Shown here piece after piece: positions 1-8,580 of a stretch of DNA of 64,000 nucleotides. This DNA comes from Streptomyces violens. GTDB lineage: Bacteria > Actinomycetota > Actinomycetes > Streptomycetales > Streptomycetaceae. The DNA lies in the NCBI RefSeq assembly GCF_000717745.1, contig NZ_JOBH01000019.1, positions 62,001-126,000 on the forward strand. Reading direction: 5' to 3'. The notes beneath the pieces were generated by a model. That model ran no database searches and was not told where the DNA came from. It saw only the letters and a list, made by a program, of their open reading frames with translations. The number at the start of each line of letters is the position of its first letter. The first letter of the stretch is position 1. The translations under genes and the position numbers were made by a program.

Positions 1-894
1 GCGCACGCCGGCAAGCACGGCAGTGACGCGTCGGGGGGCGGCGGTGATCACCAGGAGGGCGGTGATCACGAGGAGGGCGGCGGTCATGACACGCCGCCCG
101 GTGGTCTGCAGATCTCCCAGAACGGCTACTCGCTCGACCTCAAGACCCCGCGGGTTGCCGCGGGGGAGGAGTCCACGATCCGCTTCGCCGTCCGCGACAA
201 GACCGGTCGGCAGATCACCGCGTACCAACGCGAGCACGGCAAGGAACTGCACCTGATCCTCGCCTCGCGGGACCTGGGTACGTACCGGCACCTGCACCCC
301 ACCCGCGCGGCCGACGGCACCTGGAGCACGGACACCGAGCTCCCGAAGGCCGGCGGCTACCGCCTCTTCGCCGACTTCAAGCCCGCCGCCAAGGGCGCCG
401 AGAACCTCACACTGGGTGCCGACCTGGCCGTCACCGGCAGTTACCGTCCCACCGCACTCCCTGCCCCCTCCCGGACGGCGAAGGTCGACGGCTACACCGT
501 CACCCTCGACGGGCGCCTGCGCCCGGGCGCGGAGGACGAGCTGAAGCTGAAGGTCACCAAGGACGGCCGCCCGGTCACCGACCTCCAGCCCTACCTCGGC
601 GCCTACGGCCACCTGGTCGTCCTGCGCGCCGGCGACCTGGCCTACCTCCACGTCCACCCCAACGGCGCCCCCGGCGACGGCAGGACGAAGCCCGGCCCGG
701 AGATCTCCTTCACCGCCACGGCCCCGAGCCCCGGCGCCTACCGCCTCTTCCTCGACTTCCAGCACCAGGGCGAGGTCCGCACCGCGGCCTTCACGGTGCG
801 CGCCAACGGCACGGCGGATGACACGACGGGTGACACGTCGGCCAAGGGGGACGGGAAGCAGGAGTCGAAGTCACACGGCGGCCACCAGCACTGA
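1..894 (+). CDS. His-rich secreted protein, C-terminal part (5' end outside window)
   Basis: The reading frame is open from base 1 to a TGA at 892-894, so about 297 C-terminal residues are present and the start and any signal peptide lie upstream. A Gly/His/Asp/Glu-rich linker opens the visible part. Two similar beta-rich segments follow, each with a His-x-His-Pro motif (HLHP near residue 97, HVHP near residue 218) and an 'AYRLF.DF' strand. The protein ends in a His-rich tail (SHGGHQH). Such proteins in actinomycetes are usually exported and thought to bind metal, but no enzyme motif is visible. The metal-binding role is inferred from the His motifs only. Confidence 0.7.
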   Translation, partial: AHAGKHGSDASGGGGDHQEGGDHEEGGGHDTPPGGLQISQNGYSLDLKTPRVAAGEESTIRFAVRDKTGRQITAYQREHGKELHLILASRDLGTYRHLHPTRAADGTWSTDTELPKAGGYRLFADFKPAAKGAENLTLGADLAVTGSYRPTALPAPSRTAKVDGYTVTLDGRLRPGAEDELKLKVTKDGRPVTDLQPYLGAYGHLVVLRAGDLAYLHVHPNGAPGDGRTKPGPEISFTATAPSPGAYRLFLDFQHQGEVRTAAFTVRANGTADDTTGDTSAKGDGKQESKSHGGHQH

Positions 895-1169
895 CGCCAG
901 GGCTTGCGACTCTGAAGCGCAGAGCCGGCGCCACACCAGTGCGGTGCCGGCCGCCGCGACTGCTCCTCGGGAGGGCGGGTCACAGCGACCGGAACATACG
1001 CTCCCGGGCCTCGTAGCGGAACACTCCGCTGGCCGTGGGGGAGCCCGGAGGGGAAGGCCACGACCGCCAATCGGTCGTGCGACGGAGACGATGAACTCAC
1101 TGTCGCTCGGTGAAGCTCTCCCCTGCACTCTCTTGACACCGCCGTCCCGCAGCCCGCAGGATCGCTCCC

Positions 1170-1898
1170 GTGAACCTGTCAGACAGCCAGACAGCCGGAA
1201 TGCCGCGACGCGTCAGCGCGATGGAAGCGGTGCTCGCCCACCTCCGTGGCGCCATCGAACGCGGCGACTACGCCATCGGTGACAAGCTCCCCTCCGAGGC
1301 GGAGCTGTGCCGCACCCTTGAGGTCTCCCGGCCCGTTCTGCGGGAGGCGCTGCGCGCTCTGCAGACCATGGGCCTGACCGTCTCCAAGACCGGCAGGGGC
1401 ACCTTCGTGGTCGCGACCACCGTCGAGGACCCCACCTTCGGCGACTACGCGGCCAGTGACCTGCTGGAGGTGCGCCGGCATGTCGAGATCCCGGTCGCCG
1501 GGTACGCCGCACTGCGCCGCACCCCGGAAAACCTGGACCACCTCTCCCACCTCCTCGACCGGATGGAGCGGGAGACGGACACCACCGCGTGGGTCGCGAT
1601 GGACACCCTCTTCCACCTCGCCGTGGCCGAGGCCGCCCAGAACCCGGTCTTCCGCCGGGTCATCGAGGAGATCCGCGACGCACTGGCGCGTCAGTCGGCG
1701 TTCCTCAACGAGCTGGGCGGCCGGCGCGAGCGGTCCAACCAGGAGCACCGGGCGATTGTCGAGGCGTTGATCGACGGTTCCGAGCACGACGCGGTGGCGG
1801 CCATGTCCCACCATCTCGACCGCGTCGACACCACCCTCACCGACATCGTGCGCCCCACACGTACGGACATACCTACGGAAGGCAGACCCGAGGCGTGA
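1170..1898 (+). CDS. FadR/GntR-family transcriptional regulator (FCD type) of the asparagine operon
   Basis: The 242-residue protein has an N-terminal winged helix (about residues 15-80: '[25 protein letters not shown]' region, then the 'GRGTFV' wing) and an all-helical FCD ligand-binding domain (about 90-225). In this family FCD binds a small carboxylate and often a metal. The start is GTG. Its last bases overlap the GTG start of the permease (GTGA), so it is the first gene of a permease-asparaginase-aspartase operon and probably senses asparagine, aspartate or a relative. The ligand is inferred from the neighbours. Confidence 0.85.
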   Translation: MNLSDSQTAGMPRRVSAMEAVLAHLRGAIERGDYAIGDKLPSEAELCRTLEVSRPVLREALRALQTMGLTVSKTGRGTFVVATTVEDPTFGDYAASDLLEVRRHVEIPVAGYAALRRTPENLDHLSHLLDRMERETDTTAWVAMDTLFHLAVAEAAQNPVFRRVIEEIRDALARQSAFLNELGGRRERSNQEHRAIVEALIDGSEHDAVAAMSHHLDRVDTTLTDIVRPTRTDIPTEGRPEA

Positions 1899-3334
1899 GC
1901 GAACAGCATCTCAAAGACGAGACGCGCCCCTCGTCCGGTCACATCGACGCCGGAGACGCGGGTTACAGCAAGTCCCTCAAGGCCCGGCACGTCAACATGA
2001 TCGCCGTCGGCGGTGCCATCGGCACCGGCCTCTTTCTCGGCGCCGGCGGCCGTCTTGCCGACGCCGGCCCCTCTCTGTTCATCGCGTACGCCGTCTGTGG
2101 TGCCTTCGCCTTTCTCGTCGTGCGCGCACTCGGCGAACTCGTTCTGTACCGCCCGTCCTCCGGCGCCTTCGTGTCGTACGCCCGGGAGTTCCTGGGGGAG
2201 AAGGGCGCGTACACAGCGGGCTGGATGTACTTCCTCAACTGGGCGACCACCGGCATCGCCGACATCACCGCGGTAGCCACGTACACCCACTACTGGGGCA
2301 TGTTCTCCGACATCCCGCAGTGGGTGATCGCCCTCATGGCCCTGGCCGTGGTCCTCACCGTGAACCTCATATCGGTGCGGATCTTCGGCGAACTGGAGTT
2401 CTGGTTCGCCATCGTCAAGGTCGGCGCGCTGGTGATCTTCATGTGCATCGGCATCTTCCTGCTGGTCACCCAGCACCCGATCGACGGCGCCACGCCCGGA
2501 CCGTCCCTGATCACCGACAACGGTGGCCTCTTCCCCAGCGGCCTGCTGCCCATGCTGCTGATCGTCCAAGGCGTCGTCTTCGCCTATGCCTCCGTCGAAC
2601 TGGTCGGCGTCGCGGCCGGGGAGACCGAGAACCCCGAGAGGATCCTGCCGAAGGCGATCAACTCGATCATGTGGCGCGTGGGCATCTTCTACGTCGGCTC
2701 GGTCGCACTGCTGTCGATGCTGCTGCCCTGGAACACGTACAGCGCCGGCGAGAGCCCCTTCGTGACCGTGCTGTCCCGCATCGGCGTCCCGGCGGCCGGC
2801 GGCGTGATGAACCTCGTTGTCCTCACCGCGGCCATGTCCTCGCTCAACTCCGGCCTGTACTCCACAGGTCGCATCCTGCGCTCCATGGCCGTCAACGGCT
2901 CCGCCCCGCGGTTCACCGCCCGCATGAGCCGCAGCCACGTCCCGTACGGCGGCATCCTGCTCACCGGCGGCATCTGCGTCCTCGGCGTCGGCCTCAACTT
3001 CGTGGTTCCCGCCGACGCCTTCGAGATCGTGCTCAACTTCGCGGCGATCGGCATCCTCGCCACCTGGGGCATGATCATGATCTGTCACCTGCGCTTCTGG
3101 CAGAAGACCGAGAAGGGCGAGCTGACCCGTCCCGGCTACCGACTGCCGGGTTCTCCCTGGACCGAACTCGTGACGCTGGCCTTCCTCGTCTCCGTCCTGG
3201 TCCTCATGTACGCCGACGGCGGCGCCGGACGCACCACCGTGCTGTGCGTGCCGCTGGTCGTCGGAGCGCTGGTCGCGGGCTGGTACAGCCTCCGCGGCCG
3301 CCTCGCGCGCACCTCCACCACGACCGACGCGTGA
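1895..3334 (+). CDS. ansP: L-asparagine permease (APC family)
   Basis: The 479-residue amino acid permease has about 12 membrane segments. It opens with the family signature '[14 protein letters not shown]' near residues 32-45. Long stretches match what I know of E. coli AnsP, such as '[16 protein letters not shown]', '[19 protein letters not shown]' and '[18 protein letters not shown]'. It should import asparagine by proton symport. The GTG start overlaps the stop of the regulator gene by 4 bases, and the asparaginase follows after 29 bases. The operon context fits AnsP better than a general permease. Confidence 0.88.
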   Translation: MSEQHLKDETRPSSGHIDAGDAGYSKSLKARHVNMIAVGGAIGTGLFLGAGGRLADAGPSLFIAYAVCGAFAFLVVRALGELVLYRPSSGAFVSYAREFLGEKGAYTAGWMYFLNWATTGIADITAVATYTHYWGMFSDIPQWVIALMALAVVLTVNLISVRIFGELEFWFAIVKVGALVIFMCIGIFLLVTQHPIDGATPGPSLITDNGGLFPSGLLPMLLIVQGVVFAYASVELVGVAAGETENPERILPKAINSIMWRVGIFYVGSVALLSMLLPWNTYSAGESPFVTVLSRIGVPAAGGVMNLVVLTAAMSSLNSGLYSTGRILRSMAVNGSAPRFTARMSRSHVPYGGILLTGGICVLGVGLNFVVPADAFEIVLNFAAIGILATWGMIMICHLRFWQKTEKGELTRPGYRLPGSPWTELVTLAFLVSVLVLMYADGGAGRTTVLCVPLVVGALVAGWYSLRGRLARTSTTTDA

Positions 3335-3363
3335 CCCGCGTACCGGTCCACGACAACCCAGCA

Positions 3364-4395
3364 ATGATCGAGACAGTGATGTACAGCAGTTCCCTCGCGG
3401 ACGCACCCGCGATCCGCGAACCCCTCCACGCCCCCGTCGCCCATGTCGTCCGAGGTGGCGTGGTCGAGGGCATCCACTACGGCTCCGCCGCCGTCCTCGG
3501 CGCCGACGGCGAGGTCCGGTTCCAGCTCGGCGACATCGAGGCCGCCTGCTACCCGCGCTCGGCGCTCAAGCCCGTCCAGGCCGTCGCCATGGTGCGGGCG
3601 GGGCTCCCGCTCGACGGCGAACTGCTCTCCCTCGCCGCGGCCAGCCACTCCGGCGAGGAACGCCACCTCGCCGGTGCCCGACGGATCCTCGATCTGGCCG
3701 GCGTCGCCGAGGACGACCTGCGCAACGTCCCGGACCTGCCGTACGATCCGGCCGTCCGGGACACCTGGATCCGCGAGAACCGCTCGCCCTCCCGGCTCGC
3801 CCAGAACTGCTCCGGCAAGCACGCCGCGATGCTCTACACCTGCATGCTCAACGGCTGGCCGCTGGAGAGCTATCTGGACCCTGCCCACCCGCTCCAGACG
3901 GCGATCGCCGAGGCCGTCGAGGACCTCACCGGTCAACGCGTCGCGCAGGTGACCGTCGACGGCTGCGGCGCTCCGCTGTTCGCCGTTTCCCTGCACGGCC
4001 TCGCCCGCGCCGCCGCCCGCCTCACCACCGCCGCGCCCGGCACCGCCGAGGCACGCGTGGCGCATGCGATGCGCGAGCACGCCGAGATGGCTTCCGGTAC
4101 CGGACGGGACGTGGCCGCGCTGATGCGTGCGGTTCCCGGGCTGCTCGCCAAGGACGGCTTCGAGGGCGTCCAGGTCGCCGCGCTGCCGTCCGGCAGCGCC
4201 ATCGCCGTGAAGATCGCCGACGGTGCGAACCGGGCGCGCATCCCGGTCGCCGCGGCCGCCCTGGCCCGGGCGGGCGTCGATCCGGAGCTGCTCACCGGGT
4301 TCGCGGGGGAACCGATGCTCGGCGGTGGTCGGCCCGTCGGCAGCGTACGGCCCGTACCTGCGCTGGACCTCCCGGCCGTGGCCACCCCCGCGTGA
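3364..4395 (+). CDS. L-asparaginase, Rhizobium etli (AnsA-like, class 3) type
   Basis: This 343-residue protein belongs to the Asparaginase_II family, which is unrelated to the bacterial type I/II drug enzymes. It hydrolyses Asn to Asp and ammonia. The catalytic pairs known from the R. etli enzyme can be placed: Ser66/Lys69 in 'RSALKPVQ' and a serine in 'AASHSGEE' (residues 92-99). The metal-site residues are Cys149 and Lys152 in 'NCSGKHAAM' and Cys201 in 'DGCGAP'. ATG at 3364 is used, but an in-frame ATG at 3379 is equally possible because no strong ribosome site separates them. The gene sits between ansP and aspA. Confidence 0.88.
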   Translation: MIETVMYSSSLADAPAIREPLHAPVAHVVRGGVVEGIHYGSAAVLGADGEVRFQLGDIEAACYPRSALKPVQAVAMVRAGLPLDGELLSLAAASHSGEERHLAGARRILDLAGVAEDDLRNVPDLPYDPAVRDTWIRENRSPSRLAQNCSGKHAAMLYTCMLNGWPLESYLDPAHPLQTAIAEAVEDLTGQRVAQVTVDGCGAPLFAVSLHGLARAAARLTTAAPGTAEARVAHAMREHAEMASGTGRDVAALMRAVPGLLAKDGFEGVQVAALPSGSAIAVKIADGANRARIPVAAAALARAGVDPELLTGFAGEPMLGGGRPVGSVRPVPALDLPAVATPA

Positions 4396-4451
4396 CCCGA
4401 CGCACCTCCAGAACCTCACTCACCCACCCCAGGAAGAGGACCCGCACACCC

Positions 4452-5861
4452 ATGACCGGCGCCACCCGCAGCGAACACGACCTGCTCGGAGACCGTGAGG
4501 TCCCCGCCGACGCGTACTGGGGCGTCCACACCCTGCGCGCCACGGAGAACTTCCCCATCACGGGCACCCCGATCTCCGCCTACCCGCACCTGATCGACGC
4601 CCTGGCCGCCGTCAAGGAGGCCGCCGCCCTCGCCAACGAGGAACTCGGCCTCCTGGAGTCCAGGAAGGCGGCAGCGATTGTCGCCGCCTGCCGCGAGATA
4701 CGCGAAGGCAAGCTGCACGATCAGTTCGTCGTCGACGTCATCCAGGGCGGCGCCGGCACCTCGACCAACATGAACGCCAACGAGGTCATCGCCAACCGCG
4801 CGCTGGAGCTGCTGGGGTACGCCAAGGGGCAGTACCAGCACCTGCACCCCAACGAGGACGTCAACCTCGGCCAGTCCACCAACGACGTCTACCCGACCGC
4901 TGTCAAGATCGCGACCGTCTTCGCGGTGCGCGGCCTGCTCCAGGCGATGGCCGTCCTCCAGGACGCCTTCGCCGACAAGGCCGTCGAGTTCCGCGACGTG
5001 CTGAAGATGGGCCGTACTCAGCTCCAGGACGCGGTACCCATGACCCTCGGGCAGGAGTTCTCGGCGTACGCCGTCATGCTCGACGAGGACCGCAGCCGCC
5101 TCGCCGAGGCCGTCGAGCTGATCCATGAGATCAACCTCGGGGCCACCGCGATCGGCACGGGCCTCAACGCCCACGCGGCATACGCGGAGTCGGCCCGCCG
5201 CCACCTCGCCGACATCACCGGGTTGCCCCTGGTCACCGCCGCCAACCTGGTCGAAGCCACCCAGGACTGCGGTGCGTTCGTCCAGATGTCCGGCGTGCTC
5301 AAGCGCATCGCCGTCAAGCTCTCCAAGAGCTGCAACGACCTGCGCCTGCTGTCCTCCGGGCCGCGCGCGGGCCTCGGCGAGATCAACCTTCCGCCGGTGC
5401 AGGCCGGTTCGAGCATCATGCCCGGCAAGGTCAACCCGGTGATCCCCGAGGTCGTCAACCAGGTCGCCTTCGAGGTGATCGGCAACGACGTCACTATCAC
5501 CATGGCCGCCGAGGCCGGGCAGCTCCAGCTCAACGCCTTCGAACCGGTCATCCTGCACTCCCTGTCGGAATCCGTCACGCACCTGCGCGCCGCCTGCCTC
5601 ACCCTTGCCGAGCGCTGCGTGGCCGGTATCACCGCCAACACGGAGGCGCTGCGCGCGACTGTCGAGAACTCCATCGGCCTGGTGACCGCCCTCAACCCGC
5701 ACATCGGGTACACGGCCGCCACCGACATCGCCCAGGAGGCCCTCGCCAGCGGCCGGGGCGTGGCCGAGCTCGTCCTGGAGAAGGGCCTGCTCCCGGCCGA
5801 CAAGCTCGCCGCGCTACTGCGGCCCGAGGTCGTGGCCGGCAACGGCGCACCCCTGGCCTGA
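4452..5861 (+). CDS. aspA: Aspartate ammonia-lyase (aspartase)
   Basis: The 469-residue enzyme is full length for the fumarase/aspartase superfamily and converts aspartate to fumarate plus ammonia. Visible signatures are 'GGAGTSTNMNANEV' (near residue 100), 'GQSTNDVYPTA', 'GRTQLQDAVP' and the mobile catalytic loop 'GSSIMPGKVNPV' near residue 320. ATG at 4452 is chosen over in-frame GTG/ATG codons upstream because it follows a purine-rich AGGAAGAGGA and gives the standard N-terminus. It is the last gene of the Asn-use operon and sends the carbon into the TCA cycle. Confidence 0.93.
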   Translation: MTGATRSEHDLLGDREVPADAYWGVHTLRATENFPITGTPISAYPHLIDALAAVKEAAALANEELGLLESRKAAAIVAACREIREGKLHDQFVVDVIQGGAGTSTNMNANEVIANRALELLGYAKGQYQHLHPNEDVNLGQSTNDVYPTAVKIATVFAVRGLLQAMAVLQDAFADKAVEFRDVLKMGRTQLQDAVPMTLGQEFSAYAVMLDEDRSRLAEAVELIHEINLGATAIGTGLNAHAAYAESARRHLADITGLPLVTAANLVEATQDCGAFVQMSGVLKRIAVKLSKSCNDLRLLSSGPRAGLGEINLPPVQAGSSIMPGKVNPVIPEVVNQVAFEVIGNDVTITMAAEAGQLQLNAFEPVILHSLSESVTHLRAACLTLAERCVAGITANTEALRATVENSIGLVTALNPHIGYTAATDIAQEALASGRGVAELVLEKGLLPADKLAALLRPEVVAGNGAPLA

Positions 5862-6215
5862 CCTGCCGCGCCGGGCTGCGGGCGGGGCGCCAGGTACTTC
5901 AACCGGCGGGCTGCCGGGGGCAGCTGGTGGGAGGCGTCGGCCACCTGGGGCAGGACGACCGGGCGCGAGTCGCGGATTCGGCCTGCTCACCGCGCTCAAC
6001 GCCCGGGAAACCTGGAGCGGGCTGCGTGGCCGGTCGCGGGCGGACGGACCGGGGGTACCGTCGCGGGGCGGACCCTCGACGGTGGAGCGATCACGGCTCG
6101 CCCAGGGAGCGCCAGAACCAGCAGGCCAAGCCGATGTGCGAAGAATGGCATCCCTCACCTTGGTGCGAGCGGGGGCACGAGCTGTTCGGCCGGCGCTTGC
6201 CGAAGCGATCGGAGG
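5862..6215. other. Gap with no recognised gene
   Basis: These 354 bases lie between the ends of the convergent aspA and immunity-like genes. I find no frame with normal codon bias that I recognise and no strong perfect hairpin. Short GC-rich inverted segments just after aspA (5865-5925) could act as a terminator. Confidence 0.3.
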
Positions 6216-6698
6216 TCAGTCGAAATACTCACTGGGCGCCGCAAGCGCGTAGTGGACATAGCGGGGATGCCCATCGTGGGGGTCGAGTGGCGCTTCGCGG
6301 CTGGTTTCGCGAGAAAGCAGCAACGCGAGACCTGGGTAGACGGTCACCTCGTCGTCGCTGGTGTCTGCCTCGTGCCCGGCTTCGCTGATTCGCTGAATGA
6401 GGTCATGTGCAGGAGTGCGGAAGACATCCATTCCATCGAACTCCACCTGCACATCGGCTTCTTCGTTTTCGAAGCGCCAGGTCTCCACCCCCGTGAGGGT
6501 CTCCCCGTCATCCGCCAGGAGGACTACTTCGAAATCGGGATGCACGATCAGCACCTTGAACGCCGTGCTCCCTTGTGCGGGTTGACCCACCCTCACCTCG
6601 CCCCACGCGGAAGCAACCTCCGCGGCGTCGGCGATCGCCATGCCGAAGCACAATGGGCCGACGCCGGTGGGCGGGTTGAGGTTCAGCTGCATTGTCAT
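6216..6698 (-). CDS. Putative orphan immunity protein next to an RHS remnant
   Basis: This is an acidic protein of 160 residues (158 if the ATG at 6692 is used, which is better placed behind GCGAGGG). It has no signal peptide or membrane segment. I do not recognise the family: it begins 'LNPPTGVGPLCFGM' and has an alternating beta/loop pattern rich in Asp and Glu. It lies 22 bases downstream of, and on the same strand as, the 3' tail of an RHS gene, which is where immunity genes of polymorphic toxins sit. The frame is intact while the toxin is broken. The immunity role is inferred from position and acidity only. Confidence 0.5.
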   Translation of the reverse strand: MTMQLNLNPPTGVGPLCFGMAIADAAEVASAWGEVRVGQPAQGSTAFKVLIVHPDFEVVLLADDGETLTGVETWRFENEEADVQVEFDGMDVFRTPAHDLIQRISEAGHEADTSDDEVTVYPGLALLLSRETSREAPLDPHDGHPRYVHYALAAPSEYFD

Positions 6699-6720
6699 CC
6701 CTCGCTTGAGCAGGTCGTAG

Positions 6721-7135
6721 TTAATACTCCAGCCGTTGCTGCTGCTGCCATTGTCGGGCCTCGGCGCCGTAACCGGTGCTGGTCACCAGCCTGTGGTCCG
6801 GTTCTCCATGCGGATGGCAGGACCCGGGTGCGGAGCGAGCTTTGGGTCGACGAGATGCTTGTAGGCCGACTTGGTCGGTATGTGGTTGATGCGGGGGCGA
6901 GGCCGAGCGGATCGGGGTTGAGGTAGCGGCCCGTGGCAGGGTTGTAGTAGCGGTGGACGTTGTAGTGGAGACCGGTCTTGCGGTCGTCGTACTGGCCAGG
7001 GAAGCGCAGTGGTGTGTAAGCGCTGGCGCTGCGGTTCCAGGCGGTGGTGCCCCGCAGTGCGGATCGGCTGCGCCGGTTGATCTCGCCTGTCTTGTCGCGC
7101 AGTTCGGTGGGGGTGCCAACGCTTTCGAGCCGCCG
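6721..7135 (-). pseudogene. RHS-protein 3' remnant, frameshifted
   Basis: Reading the minus strand, one frame gives the RHS-associated core (FPGQYDDRKTGLHYNVHRYY, then YNPATGRYLNPDPLGLAPA). The homologous continuation ('NHIPTKSAYKHLVDPKLAPHPG', an eroded form of the usual 'NPYTYV.NP..LVDPLGLAPHPG') is in a second frame, and the last good-codon stretch ('RLVTSTGYGAEARQW') is in a third. At least two indels are therefore present. No 5' RHS sequence remains: the fragment starts abruptly next to the end of the LCP gene near 7135-7190. It is a decayed polymorphic-toxin tail, and the intact small gene downstream is probably its immunity gene. Confidence 0.75.
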
Positions 7136-7188
7136 CACCTGACGGCCCGCTCCACCGGCAGGCGGTACCGCTACTTCCTCTACGTCCG

Positions 7189-8535
7189 CTACTTCCTCGG
7201 GGGCTTCGTCGGCGTCGTGACTGGGCGGTCGTGTTGGAGTTCGGTGAAGAGTCTGCGGGACTGCTTCTCGTCCCATGTGATGACGCTGCCCTTGCGGGTG
7301 GGGATGCCGATGCCGGAGACGGGGACGTTGATCTGCTTTCCCTTGCCGGTGGAGACGCTCTGGACCGCGCGGAACAGGTTCGTGAGGTCCTGCAGGTTCA
7401 TCCCCTTGTCGACGATGAGGGTGTCCAGACCTGCTTTGACGGCCGGGTAGATTTCGGACGGGTCGAAGACGGTGCCGGGCTTGGCGGCCTGGTGGGCGAG
7501 GGACGAGAGGAACTTCTGCTGGTTCTGCGTGCGCCCCAGGTCGCCCTCGGCTTCCTGGTGTCGCTGGCGGACGAAGGCGAGTGCCTGCTTGCCGTTGAGG
7601 GTCTGGCACCCTTTCTTGAGGTCGGCGCCGGACTTCTTGTCCTTGATGCCCCGCTCCAGGCACATCCGGACGCCACCGACGGCGTTGACGATGTTCACGA
7701 AGCCCGCGAAGCCGATCTCCGCGTAGTGGTCGATCCGCAACCCGGTGTTGTACTCGATGGTGCGGGTGAGGAGTTGGGGGCCGCCGTAGGAGAACGCGGC
7801 GTTCAGCTTGTCCCCGGTGGGCCGCGAGGTCTTGCCCGTGGCCGGGTTGGTGTGGCCGGGCACGGTGACCCAGGAGTCGCGTGGAAGGCTGACCATGCTG
7901 GTGCCGTTGGCGCCGGTGTGCAGCACGATCATCGAGTCCGTGCGGCGGCCGCCGCCTCCGCCCGCGTGCAGGTCCTTCTGGTCGTCCTGGGAGAGCCCGT
8001 CGCGGCTGTCGGAGCCGACGATCAGGTAGTTGGTGCCCTTGCCGTGCGGGGGGCGGTTCCCGTACGAGTCGAGGTCGACGTCACGGTTGAGCTCGGTGTC
8101 GGCCCAGCCGTAGGTGCCGACGGCGCCCGCGATGACGGCGGCGAGAAGGCCGAGCGCGGCCCGCCGCAGCCGGTGTCGCTTCTTGGGGTGGCGGGCGTGG
8201 GCGCGGCGTGGCCCGTAGTGGGATGAGGGGCGACCTGCATAGTTCGCGGGGACGACGGACACGGGGTGGCCGCCATGCCGGGTGGGGAGCACTCCGTTGA
8301 GTGCGTAACTCGTCACGTCCTGCGCCACGTCCCGCGTCACGTCCCGCGTCACGTCCTCGTACGCGCTTTGCTGCCACGTCCTGTCGTCGGCGTACAGCGT
8401 CTCCGGGTCGACGTGGACGGTTTCTCCGGAGGCGGGGCGTGCGCTCCAAGTGGCGTGGGGCCGCTGGGCGGTGTTGCCGCCGGGCGGGCCTTGGCACGGG
8501 ACTTCCTCGGCCCACAGGTCGTGCGGGTCGCTCAT
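7189..8535 (-). CDS. LytR-CpsA-Psr (LCP) family cell-envelope transferase
   Basis: The 448-residue protein has a long cytoplasmic N-terminal region, one membrane segment (about 126-144) and an external LCP domain (about 165-400). LCP enzymes attach wall glycopolymers to peptidoglycan. Key conserved residues are visible in 'GGRRTDSMIVLH' (R198, D200) and 'VSLPRDSWV' (R219, D220), with 'ALAFVRQRH' further on. ATG 8535 follows GAGGAG at good spacing, so an upstream in-frame start is unlikely. A 12-bp in-frame repeat (8311-8358) encodes a 'DVTR/DVAQ' run at residues 59-74. It sits 45 bases downstream of the polysaccharide synthase gene on the same strand, suggesting a shared envelope function. 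Confidence 0.88.
   Translation of the reverse strand: MSDPHDLWAEEVPCQGPPGGNTAQRPHATWSARPASGETVHVDPETLYADDRTWQQSAYEDVTRDVTRDVAQDVTSYALNGVLPTRHGGHPVSVVPANYAGRPSSHYGPRRAHARHPKKRHRLRRAALGLLAAVIAGAVGTYGWADTELNRDVDLDSYGNRPPHGKGTNYLIVGSDSRDGLSQDDQKDLHAGGGGGRRTDSMIVLHTGANGTSMVSLPRDSWVTVPGHTNPATGKTSRPTGDKLNAAFSYGGPQLLTRTIEYNTGLRIDHYAEIGFAGFVNIVNAVGGVRMCLERGIKDKKSGADLKKGCQTLNGKQALAFVRQRHQEAEGDLGRTQNQQKFLSSLAHQAAKPGTVFDPSEIYPAVKAGLDTLIVDKGMNLQDLTNLFRAVQSVSTGKGKQINVPVSGIGIPTRKGSVITWDEKQSRRLFTELQHDRPVTTPTKPPRK
8311..8358. repeat. Four tandem 12-bp units inside the LCP gene
   Basis: Units of the form CGTCACGTCCYG repeat four times with one or two changes. They stay in frame and encode an Asp-Val-Thr/Ala run in the disordered cytoplasmic N-terminus of the LCP protein. 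Confidence 0.8.
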
Positions 8536-8580
8536 GGTCCGACTCCTCGCTCGCTCCACTGCTTCGGTTCGGTTCGTCGG

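Noticed and set aside
1691..3406. 571-codon minus-strand frame across the asparagine permease
   Set aside because: It is a shadow of the permease: composition is Asp/Gly/Glu-rich without domains, and the plus strand matches AnsP throughout.
4223..4498. Small plus-strand gene between asparaginase and aspA
   Set aside because: It overlaps the end of the asparaginase in another frame and is Arg/Pro-rich with no ribosome site.
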